Shown here one piece after another: positions 9,883 through 18,752 of a DNA stretch of 64,000 nucleotides. The notes under the pieces are model-generated. The model saw only the letters and a list, made by a program, of their open reading frames with translations. It ran no database searches and had not been told where the DNA came from. Source of the DNA: Actinobacillus capsulatus DSM 19761 (lineage in GTDB: Bacteria; Pseudomonadota; Gammaproteobacteria; Enterobacterales; Pasteurellaceae); assembly GCF_000374285.1 (NCBI RefSeq), contig NZ_KB893930.1, positions 1 through 64,000 of the forward strand, written 5' to 3'. Both the position numbers and the translations under genes were made by a program. Within the stretch, counting starts at the first letter, position 1, and each line of letters opens with the position of its first letter.

Positions 9883-11397
9883 TTACTCCTTAAGTGCCGC
9901 TTCCATTACTTCTTCTTGGGTTAGATTCTGGTTGATGAGATCCGCTTTAATTTTTCCTTCGTGCATCACTAACACACGGTCGCTAATCCCTAATACTTCT
10001 GGCAATTCGGAAGAGATCACAATGATTGCCATTCCTTCTTGGGCTAGTTGATTAATAAGTTTATAAATTTCATATTTTGCTCCAACGTCAATTCCACGTG
10101 TCGGCTCATCTAAAATTAAGATTTTCGGATTGAGTAGTAAGCATTTTGCTAATATCGCCTTTTGTTGATTACCGCCACTTAACCGCCCAATAGCTAAGTC
10201 AGGCGAAGAGGTTTTCACTTTTAATTTGGTAATGGATTGGTTGATAATTGTTTCTTCAAGCGGTTCATTTATTACTTTTTTTGCAAAGCAGAATTGAGGC
10301 AATGCAGAAAGCGTGATATTTTTTCCCACGCCCATAATCGGAATAATGCCGTGTTTTTTGCGATCTTCCGGCACCATAACAATATGATTTTCAATCGCTT
10401 GGGCACAATTTTTGATGTTTGTTTTTTGATGATTGAGATAAATATCTGCCTGATATTTGCCTTGATAAGAGCCGAAAATACATTGTGCCATTTCAGTTCG
10501 TCCTGAACCGACTAAGCCTGCTATTCCTAAAATCTCGCCTTTATGTAACACAAAATTGGCATTATCTACCCGCTTGATATGCGTATTAGTCGGGTGCCAA
10601 GCGGTAATATTTTCAACACGCAGAATTTCTTCACCAATCTCATGCGGTTCGTGTGGATAAAGCGAGGTAATTTCACGCCCGACCATCATCGTAATAATGT
10701 CGTCTTCGCTCATACCAAGTGCCGAACGAGTGCCAATATGCTCGCCATCCCGAATCACGCAAATATTGTCAGAAATGGCTTTAACTTCATTTAATTTATG
10801 GGAAATATAAACACAAGCAATATTATGAGCTTGTAAGTCTTTAATTAAATTAAGCAAAACGTCCGTTTCTTTTTCAGTGAGAGAAGCGGTTGGTTCGTCT
10901 AAAATTAATAAACGCACCTGTTTATTTAGGGCTTTAGCAATTTCAACCAATTGTTGTTGCCCTAAGCCTAACTCGCCTACTTTGGTATTGGGGTCAATAT
11001 CCAGTTGCACTTGTCCTAGCAAAGTTTTGCACTTAAGATACATTTCATTGTCATCTGTAATGCCAGATTTGGTAATTTCATTACCTAAAAACATATTCTC
11101 CAAAATCGACATATTTTTTACTAGGGTCAATTCTTGGTGAATAATGGAAATGCCTTTTTCTTCGGTATCTTTAATATTTTTGGCAATCAATTTTTCGCCG
11201 GAAAAATAGATTTCCCCTTCATACTCACCAGCAGGATAAATGCCACACAATACTTTCATTAAGGTTGATTTTCCTGAGCCATTTTCGCCACACAAAGAAA
11301 GTATTTCACCGGTTTCAAGGGAAATTGAAATATTATTTAATGCCACAACTTCACCAAATTTTTTAGTGATGTTCTTCATTTCTAATAATTTCGCCAT
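9883..11397 (-). CDS. xylG: D-xylose ABC transporter ATPase
   Basis: Double ATPase of the sugar type that powers xylose import. The N-terminal half has Walker [10 protein letters not shown] near residue 37, the signature [15 protein letters not shown] and Walker [13 protein letters not shown]. The C-terminal half has a degenerate Walker A ([10 protein letters not shown]), the signature [15 protein letters not shown] and Walker [15 protein letters not shown]. The asymmetry is normal for the RbsA/XylG family. The length is 504 aa. It lies between xylF and xylH, and a stem-loop upstream separates it from xylF. Confidence 0.97.
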   Translation of the reverse strand: MAKLLEMKNITKKFGEVVALNNISISLETGEILSLCGENGSGKSTLMKVLCGIYPAGEYEGEIYFSGEKLIAKNIKDTEEKGISIIHQELTLVKNMSILENMFLGNEITKSGITDDNEMYLKCKTLLGQVQLDIDPNTKVGELGLGQQQLVEIAKALNKQVRLLILDEPTASLTEKETDVLLNLIKDLQAHNIACVYISHKLNEVKAISDNICVIRDGEHIGTRSALGMSEDDIITMMVGREITSLYPHEPHEIGEEILRVENITAWHPTNTHIKRVDNANFVLHKGEILGIAGLVGSGRTEMAQCIFGSYQGKYQADIYLNHQKTNIKNCAQAIENHIVMVPEDRKKHGIIPIMGVGKNITLSALPQFCFAKKVINEPLEETIINQSITKLKVKTSSPDLAIGRLSGGNQQKAILAKCLLLNPKILILDEPTRGIDVGAKYEIYKLINQLAQEGMAIIVISSELPEVLGISDRVLVMHEGKIKADLINQNLTQEEVMEAALKE

Positions 11398-11414
11398 ACT
11401 TAGCCCCTTATTTT

Positions 11415-11440
11415 CAAAAATGGCGAGGAAGCCTCGCCAT
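11415..11440 (-). terminator. Intercistronic stem-loop between xylF and xylG
   Basis: ATGGCGAGG (11420-11428) and CCTCGCCAT (11432-11440) form a perfect 9-bp, GC-rich stem with a 3-nt loop. On the minus strand it is followed by TTTTTG. It sits inside the operon and should end part of the transcription after xylF, or protect the xylF message, so that binding protein exceeds transporter. Confidence 0.8.
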
Positions 11441-11459
11441 CTCGATAAATTAAAGTGAT

Positions 11460-12461
11460 TTATTTATATACTGCATCTTGGGTATGGAAGCCGTCTTTAA
11501 TCACGGTGTCATCAATATTTTCTTTGGTCACTACCACTGGCTCTAATAAGTAAGCTTCAACATCTTTGCTACCATTATTTAATTTCGCATTGCTTTCAAT
11601 TTTTTCTTCTTTACCCAGTGCTACTGCAATTTCAGCGGCTTTATCTGCAAGGTTAGTAATTGGTTTATACACAGTCATTGTTTGTGTACCGGCAATAATA
11701 CGTTTGATTGCTGCTAAGTCCGCATCTTGGCCTGAAATTGCCACTTTGCCTGATAAACCTTGTGCACTTAACGCTTGAATCGCACCGCCTGCAGTAGCAT
11801 CGTTTGAAGCAACAACGGCATCAATGTTGTTTTTATTAGCAGTTAAAGCATTTTCCATAATTTGTAATGCTTTCTCGGCTAACCAAGAATCTACCCATTG
11901 ATCGCCCACCACTTTAATTTTGCCGCTATCAATATGCGGTTGTAATATTTTCATCTGTCCCTGACGGAATAACTTCGCATTGTTATCCACCGGCGAACCG
12001 CCCATTAAAAAATAATTCCCTTCCGGTTTTTTCTCAATAATACTTTGTGCTTGTAATTCACCGACTTTTTCATTATCGAACGACACATAGAAATCAATAT
12101 CGGCATTGTTGATTAAACGGTCATAAGCAAGCACTTTTACGCCCTCTTTTTTTGCTTCAGCAATCACGTTTGATAACACTTCGCCGTTAAACGGGATAAT
12201 CACTAACACATCGATATCTTTATTTAGCATATTCTCAATTTGAGAAATTTGAGCAGCAGCATCGCCATTTGCTGACTGAACAAATACTTTTGCCCCTAGA
12301 CTTTCCGCTTTATTGACAAAAATATCTCTATCTTTTTGCCATCTTTCCAAACGTAAATCATCAATCGACAGACCAATCTTAAGATCTTTGGCTATTGCCG
12401 GGTAACCAAAAGCCATCAATGCTGCAGCTACAACGGTGAATAACTTAAATTTCATTTTCAT
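11460..12461 (-). CDS. xylF: D-xylose periplasmic binding protein
   Basis: Captures D-xylose in the periplasm and hands it to XylGH. Residues 1-24 form a Sec signal peptide ending AIAKD. The mature part is a type I periplasmic-binding fold of the ribose/xylose group: [18 protein letters not shown] near the start, [32 protein letters not shown] and [18 protein letters not shown]. The length is 333 aa. I chose the ATG at 12461, six bases after GTGAGG; an in-frame upstream codon has no ribosome-binding site. It is the first gene of xylFGH, with a CRP site about 130 bases upstream. Confidence 0.96.
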   Translation of the reverse strand: MKMKFKLFTVVAAALMAFGYPAIAKDLKIGLSIDDLRLERWQKDRDIFVNKAESLGAKVFVQSANGDAAAQISQIENMLNKDIDVLVIIPFNGEVLSNVIAEAKKEGVKVLAYDRLINNADIDFYVSFDNEKVGELQAQSIIEKKPEGNYFLMGGSPVDNNAKLFRQGQMKILQPHIDSGKIKVVGDQWVDSWLAEKALQIMENALTANKNNIDAVVASNDATAGGAIQALSAQGLSGKVAISGQDADLAAIKRIIAGTQTMTVYKPITNLADKAAEIAVALGKEEKIESNAKLNNGSKDVEAYLLEPVVVTKENIDDTVIKDGFHTQDAVYK

Positions 12462-12585
12462 AAAGCACCTCACTTGTTAGTCATAGAAATGATAGATGAG
12501 CTAAGTTGCTCCGGATAGAGTGTGCGAAGATTTTGCCCTAACTTCAATTACCAGATTTATTAATGGGATTATGTTTTTTCATTTT

Positions 12586-12601
12586 TGTGATCTACAGCAC
12601 A
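12586..12601 (-). promoter_or_regulatory. CRP site of the xylF promoter
   Basis: TGTGATCTACAGCACA matches TGTGA-N6-TCACA with one mismatch in the second half-site. Its centre is about 132 bases before xylF. An almost identical site lies before xylA, which supports joint catabolite control of both xyl arms. Confidence 0.75.
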
Positions 12602-12689
12602 TAAATAAATGCGATTAACAGCTCATTGTGTTTATCGAAGATGGGTAAGTGCAACTTCATTGAATAAAATTAAAATCATACTAAAGTAA

Positions 12690-12725
12690 AAATAAAAGAG
12701 ATTACAGAATGTCTCTGTAATCTCT
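12690..12725 (-). terminator. Terminator of the patB-nhaC operon
   Basis: AGAGATTACAGA (12697-12708) and TCTGTAATCTCT (12714-12725) make a perfect 12-bp stem with a 5-nt loop. On the minus strand TTTTATTTTTA follows. Confidence 0.85.
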
Positions 12726-12815
12726 TCGCTATAGGCATTTAAATATGCTAAATGATTTCTATTTTTTAAATTACTTATTGCAATCACCTATAATATTAAT
12801 AATTATTGGAAAGCT

Positions 12816-14225
12816 TTATTTTAATTTTGCGATACCAAATCCAGTCATTCCCCATAACATAGCAAACACGATGCCACTCCAGCATAGAATCGCCCAAGGT
12901 AAATACGAAATAGTCGCAACACCTAATGTACCGGCCATATAAGCTCCTGCTGCCGTCCAAGGCAAAATGGGTTCAATGATTGTTGCTGAATCTTCAACTG
13001 TTCGACTTAGGTTTTTCGGATGTAATCCTCGTTCAATATAGGCTTCTTTCAGCATTTCACCAGGAATTAAAACCGAGATTTGCCCGTTACAAGTAACTCC
13101 TATCATTGTTAATCCACAAACTATTGTCGTAAATATTAAGGATGCCGTGGATCTTACTAATCTTAATAAATGCTTGATAATAACATCCAAGGCCCCACTG
13201 AGTGATAAGATACCCGCAAAAGAGAGTGCACAAAAACAAATTAACAATGTCCCCATCATTGAATTCATTCCTCCTCTATTTAAAAGGCGAGCTAAATCAG
13301 CATTCACTATAATATTACTTGGGAACATTGATACGTTAAATCCATTAACTGCACTATTAATAACATCCTGTAAAGAGAACCCTTGAATAAACAAGGCATT
13401 CAATGCTGCAACAAAAGCAGAAAGTAGCATCACAGGAATTGTTGGCTTTTTTGTGATAGATCCCCATAAAATAATGAAAATAGGGATAAGTAATAAAATC
13501 ACATCAAAATGATAGGCTTGCTCTAAACCTGAAATCATTGTCAATACTTTTTCTGGTGTTGCAACATCATAAAAATCTCCAGTCATTCCATAAATGATAT
13601 ACACCATAGCAGCAAGAATAAAAGATGGAACCGTTGTATAGAGTAGATGAGCGATATGCTCGTAGAGATCTACCCCTGTTGCAGCAGAAGCGATATTAGT
13701 GGTATCCGATAGCGGAGATAATTTATCGCCAAAATAAGCCCCTGCAACAACAGCTCCTGCGGTGGCAGCTAAATTGGCATCTAATCCTATCGCAACCCCC
13801 ATAAATGCAACGCCAACAGTTCCAGCAGCCCCCCAAGATGTTCCTGTGCAAACAGAAACAATAGATGTCAAAAGAAGTGCGGTAATATATAAAAACTGCG
13901 GATTAATAATTTTTAAACCATAGAAGATCATCATTGGAATTGTGCCCCCTGCGATCCAAGTACCAATTAACAACCCTACGGTAATTAAAATTAAAAGTGC
14001 TGGCATTGTTTTAGCAATTTTAGCCGCAATTGAATTCAACATATCGCTATAACTATAGCCTAAATACTTAACTAAAAAACCTGCCAATATACAAGATATG
14101 ATCATCAAAGGTTCTGGCGATAAATCAAAAAATGCATACCCTAAGCCTAATAAAATGAGCATAGCTAATATAGGAAATAATGCCTGTGGTAACGTAGGGG
14201 TTTTTATTTTATTATTTAGCTTCAT
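12816..14225 (-). CDS. nhaC: NhaC-family Na+/H+ or carboxylate antiporter
   Basis: Polytopic membrane antiporter of the NhaC family (Na+/H+ exchange, or Na+-malate/H+-lactate exchange in MleN relatives). The 469-aa sequence has about 11-12 hydrophobic helices. Family blocks are IGTWIAGGTIPMMIFYGL, CTGTSWGAAGTVGVAFMGV and GAYFGDKLSPLSDTTNIAS. Its start overlaps the end of patB by 14 bases, so the pair is translationally coupled. A.T content is high and I see no ACAAGCGGT in it. This suggests later arrival than the flanking xyl genes. The partner lyase hints at transport of a sulfur amino acid or its product, but the substrate is not readable. Confidence 0.85.
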   Translation of the reverse strand: MKLNNKIKTPTLPQALFPILAMLILLGLGYAFFDLSPEPLMIISCILAGFLVKYLGYSYSDMLNSIAAKIAKTMPALLILITVGLLIGTWIAGGTIPMMIFYGLKIINPQFLYITALLLTSIVSVCTGTSWGAAGTVGVAFMGVAIGLDANLAATAGAVVAGAYFGDKLSPLSDTTNIASAATGVDLYEHIAHLLYTTVPSFILAAMVYIIYGMTGDFYDVATPEKVLTMISGLEQAYHFDVILLLIPIFIILWGSITKKPTIPVMLLSAFVAALNALFIQGFSLQDVINSAVNGFNVSMFPSNIIVNADLARLLNRGGMNSMMGTLLICFCALSFAGILSLSGALDVIIKHLLRLVRSTASLIFTTIVCGLTMIGVTCNGQISVLIPGEMLKEAYIERGLHPKNLSRTVEDSATIIEPILPWTAAGAYMAGTLGVATISYLPWAILCWSGIVFAMLWGMTGFGIAKLK

Positions 14226-15408
14226 AGCAAGCCTCCTCTTGTAGTAATAAACTTAACCCATCTTTAATTTTTCTTAAGCATTCTCTTAATAACGGTCTTG
14301 GCATCGCTATGTTCATCCTGAAAAAAGGAAGTTCTTTTGAACCAAAACAACTTCCCCACGATACTTCTATATGCGATAAATCAAGAAACCAATGTTTTAA
14401 CTTTTTCTCATTGATGTGCAACCGACTGTAGTTAATCCAAATAAGATAAGTGCCTTCACCATTTACTATTTCTAATTGTGGAATATTTTTATGAAAAAAA
14501 TCTTTCACAAGTAATTTATTCTGGTAGATATAATCTTTTAATTCATCAATCCATTCATCGCAGTCTTGGTAAACAATATTAATTGCAAGAACAGAAAAGA
14601 AATTTGGATTATGCATACCTAATGCCTGCATACATTCTTTAAATTTCTCTCTAACACTCTTATTAAAGATAATCAAATTAGATATCTCCAAGCCAGGGAT
14701 ATTAAAAGTTTTAGCTGGTGAAGTGCAGATAATAGAATGTTCTTCAACATATTTATTTAATGTAGAAATAATAATATGATTATTATTTGAAAAATCAAAA
14801 TCCGCATGAACATCATCAGATATAATAAACACTTTATATTTTTGAGCTAATTCTGCTATTTGTTTTAAAACCTTATATGACCAAACCATTCCTGTAGGAT
14901 TATGTGGAGAAACTAAAATAAATACCTTTGCAACCTTAAAGCACTTTTCCAACGCATCAAAATCAATAGAATAATTCCCATTATGATAAACAAGTTCACA
15001 TGATCTTAATTTACGTTTATTTAATGTAATCGCATCTATAATCGGCATGTATGAAGGTGTCAACACACATATACTATCATTGGGAGATGTAAATTCTTTA
15101 ATATAAATAGATATAGCCTGAACTATCCTTGGACAAAATAAAATAGATTCATTATCTATTTTATAATGATAATGACGAAATATATATTTTCTAACAATAT
15201 CATAATAATCTTCGGGTAATACTGTATAACCGTATATACCAAGACGATTTTGATGCGCTAGATATTCAATCATTTTTTTGGGGGCGGGTAAGTCCATATC
15301 AGCGACAGACATGGGAATTATATTCTCCCCAAACTGTCGAACATTTTCCCATTTAGCACTATTCGTGTTTTCTCTATTAATAAAAGCATCAAAAATATTC
15401 TCAGCCAT
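14212..15408 (-). CDS. patB: MalY/PatB-type PLP C-S lyase / aminotransferase
   Basis: Class I/II aminotransferase-fold enzyme. Members of the MalY/PatB group cleave cystathionine, cysteine or S-alkyl-cysteines to pyruvate, ammonia and a thiol. Visible are the N-terminal NRENTNSAKWENV block, the MSVADMDLPAP motif, LVSPHNPTGMVW, ISDDVHADFDF and the PLP lysine in SPAKTFNIPGLE near residue 230. About 398 aa, normal length. I chose the ATG at 15408 over a GTG 15 bases upstream. It is the first gene of a coupled pair with nhaC, inserted between xylF and xylA. AT-rich codon use and the lack of uptake signals point to transfer. It could also be a true aminotransferase. Confidence 0.85.
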   Translation of the reverse strand: MAENIFDAFINRENTNSAKWENVRQFGENIIPMSVADMDLPAPKKMIEYLAHQNRLGIYGYTVLPEDYYDIVRKYIFRHYHYKIDNESILFCPRIVQAISIYIKEFTSPNDSICVLTPSYMPIIDAITLNKRKLRSCELVYHNGNYSIDFDALEKCFKVAKVFILVSPHNPTGMVWSYKVLKQIAELAQKYKVFIISDDVHADFDFSNNNHIIISTLNKYVEEHSIICTSPAKTFNIPGLEISNLIIFNKSVREKFKECMQALGMHNPNFFSVLAINIVYQDCDEWIDELKDYIYQNKLLVKDFFHKNIPQLEIVNGEGTYLIWINYSRLHINEKKLKHWFLDLSHIEVSWGSCFGSKELPFFRMNIAMPRPLLRECLRKIKDGLSLLLQEEACYEAK

Positions 15409-15502
15409 AACTTTCCCAACCACAACGTTTTTAAAACTATAATTGACAAGAAAGGTAATTAAAATTACTAAATATGTTATTCCTATTACGTTTTTTTATT
15501 TT

Positions 15503-15518
15503 TGTGATCTAGTGCACA
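15503..15518 (+). promoter_or_regulatory. CRP site of the xylA promoter
   Basis: TGTGATCTAGTGCACA lies about 115 bases before xylA and shares its left half and first spacer bases (TGTGATCTA) with the site before xylF. Just downstream CGAAAT occurs twice (15531-15536, 15544-15549), 13 bases apart. These are possible XylR half-sites. Confidence 0.75.
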
Positions 15519-15625
15519 TTAACGAATAATCGAAATCCCAAAACGAAATATCATAATTGAACCTATGTCTAAATTTTCCGATGATCCCTTTTGTATTTAT
15601 TTTTATTTAATTCAGAGGAGAATTG

Positions 15626-16948
15626 ATGATGTCTAACTATTTCGAGAAAATCGTGAAAGTACCCTACGAGGGAACTAACTCAACCAACCCTTTTGCGTTT
15701 AAACATTACAATCCAAATGAAATGATTTTGGGCAAGACAATGGCAGAGCATCTACGTTTAGCCGTGTGCTATTGGCATACTTTTTGCTGGACGGGTAACG
15801 ATATGTTTGGTGTGGGTTCGTTAGATCGAAGTTGGCAAAAAACAGGTGATTTGCTTGAAGGAGCAAAACAGAAAGCAGAAATTGCTTTTGAATTTTTTCA
15901 AAAATTAGGCGTACCTTATTATTGTTTTCACGATGTGGATATTGCCCCTGAGGGTAATAACTTCAAAGAATATCTACACAATTTACAAACTATTGTTGAT
16001 ATTTTGGAGCAAAAACAAGCGGAAACAGGCGTGAAATTGTTGTGGGGAACAGCAAACTGTTTTACCAATCCTCGTTATATGTCTGGAGCCGCTACGAATC
16101 CAAATCCTGAAGTTTTTGCGTGGGCTGCCGCACAAGTCTGTGCTGCAATGAATGCAACTAAACGTTTAGCTGGTGAAAACTATGTGTTATGGGGCGGTCG
16201 TGAAGGCTATGAAACCTTACTCAATACAGACTTAAGACGAGAACGTGAACAAATTGGTCGCTTTATGCAGTTAGTCGTGGAGCACAAACACAAAATCGGC
16301 TTTGAAGGCACATTACTTATTGAGCCAAAACCACAAGAGCCAATCAAACATCAATATGACTATGATGTAGCAACGGTTTACGGTTTCTTAAAACAGTTTG
16401 GTTTAGAAAAAGAGATCAAACTAAATATTGAAGCGAACCACGCAACACTTGCAGGACACACTTTCCAACACGAAATTGCCACTGCCACGGCATTAGATAT
16501 TTTCGGATCAATTGATGCAAACCGTGGCGATCCACAATTAGGCTGGGATACAGACCAATTCCCGAACAGTGTAGAAGAAAACACGCTTGTGATGTATGAA
16601 ATCTTAAAAGCAGGTGGTTTCACCACAGGTGGGTTCAACTTCGATGCGAAAATCCGCCGCCAAAGTACTGACCCTTATGATCTATTCCACGCACACATCG
16701 GGGCGATTGATGTATTAGCCCTTTCGCTAAAACGTGCGGCGAAAATGATTGAAGATCAGGCATTGCAGAAAGTAGTAAATAATCGCTATGCAGGTTGGGA
16801 TAAAGATTTAGGTCAGCAAATTCTAAACGGCAAAGCAAGTTTAGAAGATTTAGCCAAAATGGTGGAAAACCAAGCGTTAGATCCTAAACCGGTTTCAGGT
16901 CAGCAAGAATATTTGGAAAACTTGGTAAATAGCTATATTTATCGTTAA
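15626..16948 (+). CDS. xylA: Xylose isomerase
   Basis: Converts D-xylose to D-xylulose in the cytoplasm, the first catabolic step after import. Family motifs are [26 protein letters not shown] (catalytic histidine), [27 protein letters not shown] (metal-binding glutamate and lysine), [15 protein letters not shown] and [20 protein letters not shown]. 440 aa, as in E. coli. GAGGAG is 5 bases before the ATG at 15626; a second ATG follows directly and could be used. xylB follows after 84 bases that contain an inverted uptake-signal hairpin. Confidence 0.97.
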   Translation: MMSNYFEKIVKVPYEGTNSTNPFAFKHYNPNEMILGKTMAEHLRLAVCYWHTFCWTGNDMFGVGSLDRSWQKTGDLLEGAKQKAEIAFEFFQKLGVPYYCFHDVDIAPEGNNFKEYLHNLQTIVDILEQKQAETGVKLLWGTANCFTNPRYMSGAATNPNPEVFAWAAAQVCAAMNATKRLAGENYVLWGGREGYETLLNTDLRREREQIGRFMQLVVEHKHKIGFEGTLLIEPKPQEPIKHQYDYDVATVYGFLKQFGLEKEIKLNIEANHATLAGHTFQHEIATATALDIFGSIDANRGDPQLGWDTDQFPNSVEENTLVMYEILKAGGFTTGGFNFDAKIRRQSTDPYDLFHAHIGAIDVLALSLKRAAKMIEDQALQKVVNNRYAGWDKDLGQQILNGKASLEDLAKMVENQALDPKPVSGQQEYLENLVNSYIYR

Positions 16949-16953
16949 TGCTA

Positions 16954-17017
16954 ACAAGCGGTCGTTTTTTATCAATGGTTTGCAAATTTCCTGAATAAAA
17001 TGACCGCTTGTTTTTTA
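16954..17017 (+). terminator. Inverted USS hairpin between xylA and xylB
   Basis: ACAAGCGGTC at 16954-16963 and GACCGCTTGT at 17002-17011 are inverted, with TTTTTT after the second copy. It sits inside the xylAB unit, so it may lower xylB transcription relative to xylA. Confidence 0.65.
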
Positions 17018-17032
17018 GATTAAGGAGTATTT

Positions 17033-18478
17033 ATGTACATTGGAATTGATCTTGGCACTTCTGGGGTTAAAGTCGTTCTATTTGATGAAGCCCAACACAT
17101 TGTTGCAATTACCCAAAAATCTCTCCCCATTTCTCGTCCTCAACCCTTATGGTCTGAACAAAATCCTCAAGACTGGTGGGATGCAACTCATCAGGCTATG
17201 CTTGAACTTTCCAGCCAACACAATTTAACTGAAGTGAAAGCGATCGGACTAACAGGACAAATGCACGGTGCCACCTTGCTGGATAAAAACGATAAGGTGT
17301 TAACCCCAGCAATTTTATGGAATGACGGACGTAGTTTTGCTGAATGTGCCGAATTAGAATCATTAGTGCCGAATAGCCGTGAAATTACCGGTAACTTAAT
17401 CATGCCGGGTTTTACCGCACCGAAATTACGTTGGCTAAAAAAATATCGCCCTGAAATCATAGAAAAAGCGAAGAAAATACTACTGCCAAAAGATTATTTA
17501 CGGTTAATCCTAACTGGAGAATACGCCTCCGATATGTCTGATGCTTCTGGCACAATGTGGCTTGATGTCGGCAGACGTGACTGGAATCAATCTTTACTTA
17601 ATGCGTGTGGACTAGATTTGAATCATATGCCCCAATTATTTGAGGGTAACCAAATCACAGGCTACCTGCGTCAATCTGTTGCACAACAATGGCAAATCCG
17701 CCAAGTGCCGATTGTCGCTGGAGGAGGAGATAATGCAGCAGGAGCAATCGGTATTGGCTTACATAAAGCAGGACAAGCCATGTTATCGCTAGGCACTTCG
17801 GGCGTTTACTTTGTGGTCACAGACAAATTCCACGCGAACCCTCAAAAAGCCGTACACAGTTTTTGTCATGCTTTACCAAATCGTTGGCACTTAATGTCTG
17901 TCATATTAAGTGCCGCATCCGCCATTGATTGGGCTGTAAAAGTATTAGGATTTAAAGATGTTCAAACGCTCTTTAAACAAGTTGAAGCGACCCCAACCAC
18001 ATCAGAAGTGATCTTTCTTCCTTACTTATCTGGGGAACGAACACCACACAATGATCCTTATGCCAAAGGCGTTTTTTGGGGATTAAATCATAACGATAAT
18101 CCGATTACAATGGCAAAAGCAGTGATTGAAGGTATCAGTTTTGCAATGGGAGAAAGTATTGATGCATTACACGAAACGGGGATCAATGCTCAGACCATTA
18201 CCTTAATCGGAGGAGGAGCGAAAAGTGAATATTGGCGACAGCTTCTCGCCAATATTACTGGAAAAACATTCGAATACCGCACTGGTGGTGATGTAGGACC
18301 TGCATTAGGCGCAGCAAAACTTGCTCAAATTGCGTTAAATCCGAATGAAGATATTGCCAATTTCTGTCAGCCGTTACCGCTTGAAGCGGTTTACCAACCG
18401 AATTGCAGCAAGTTTGCCGAGTACCAAGACAAGCGGTCAAAATTTGCTGAAATTTACCAAAGATTAAAAGGTCTTTAA
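17033..18478 (+). CDS. xylB: Xylulokinase
   Basis: Phosphorylates D-xylulose to xylulose 5-phosphate, feeding the pentose phosphate pathway. It is a FGGY-family sugar kinase: N-terminal GIDLGTSGVKVVLFD phosphate loop, TGQMHGATLLD, catalytic DNAAGAIGIG near residue 235, and the C-terminal nucleotide motifs GERTPHNDPYA and LIGGGAKSEYWRQLLA. 481 aa, full length. AAGGAG lies before the start. The last codons carry an embedded ACAAGCGGTC-type signal near 18430. A strong terminator follows. Confidence 0.96.
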   Translation: MYIGIDLGTSGVKVVLFDEAQHIVAITQKSLPISRPQPLWSEQNPQDWWDATHQAMLELSSQHNLTEVKAIGLTGQMHGATLLDKNDKVLTPAILWNDGRSFAECAELESLVPNSREITGNLIMPGFTAPKLRWLKKYRPEIIEKAKKILLPKDYLRLILTGEYASDMSDASGTMWLDVGRRDWNQSLLNACGLDLNHMPQLFEGNQITGYLRQSVAQQWQIRQVPIVAGGGDNAAGAIGIGLHKAGQAMLSLGTSGVYFVVTDKFHANPQKAVHSFCHALPNRWHLMSVILSAASAIDWAVKVLGFKDVQTLFKQVEATPTTSEVIFLPYLSGERTPHNDPYAKGVFWGLNHNDNPITMAKAVIEGISFAMGESIDALHETGINAQTITLIGGGAKSEYWRQLLANITGKTFEYRTGGDVGPALGAAKLAQIALNPNEDIANFCQPLPLEAVYQPNCSKFAEYQDKRSKFAEIYQRLKGL

Positions 18479-18491
18479 TGCTCGGAAAGCC

Positions 18492-18520
18492 AGCCCGTTC
18501 AGTATAGACGGGCTTTTTTG
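18492..18520 (+). terminator. Terminator of xylAB
   Basis: AGCCCGT (18492-18498) pairs with ACGGGCT (18508-18514), followed by TTTTTT, 14 bases after the xylB stop. Confidence 0.9.
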
Positions 18521-18561
18521 TCTGTTTTATTCAAAAATCTTACAAAAATTTATTTTACGCC

Positions 18562-18589
18562 CTTGATCATTTCATTTTCATCCCTATTT
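18562..18589 (+). promoter_or_regulatory. dnaK upstream heat-shock promoter (sigma-32 type)
   Basis: CTTGATC (18562-18568) and CCCTATTT (18582-18589), 13 bases apart, match the sigma-32 consensus CTTGAAA-N13/14-CCCCATNT closely. They resemble the E. coli dnaK P1 promoter, whose -35 also reads CTTGAT. Confidence 0.7.
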
Positions 18590-18602
18590 ATTGTTTCGTC
18601 TG

Positions 18603-18633
18603 AACGGGAACGTTGAACTTCCCGTTTCTTTTT
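18603..18633 (+). other. Terminator-like hairpin in the dnaK leader
   Basis: AACGGGAA (18603-18610) pairs perfectly with TTCCCGTT (18619-18626) over an 8-nt loop and is followed by TCTTTTTT. It lies just downstream of the first heat-shock promoter and upstream of the second. No gene ends here. Confidence 0.7.
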
Positions 18634-18667
18634 TCAAAAATACTTGCAAGAAAATTTCAAATTTAGC

Positions 18668-18695
18668 CTTGAAAAGTTGTGAAAGAACACCATCT
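18668..18695 (+). promoter_or_regulatory. dnaK downstream heat-shock promoter (sigma-32 type)
   Basis: CTTGAAA (18668-18674), a perfect -35 element, and CACCATCT (18688-18695) are separated by 13 bases, about 60 bases before dnaK. Confidence 0.75.
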
Positions 18696-18752
18696 TGTGG
18701 GTAACGTTACGAAAACGTAATTAAACAAATTTATATTCAGAGGAATTTTAAA

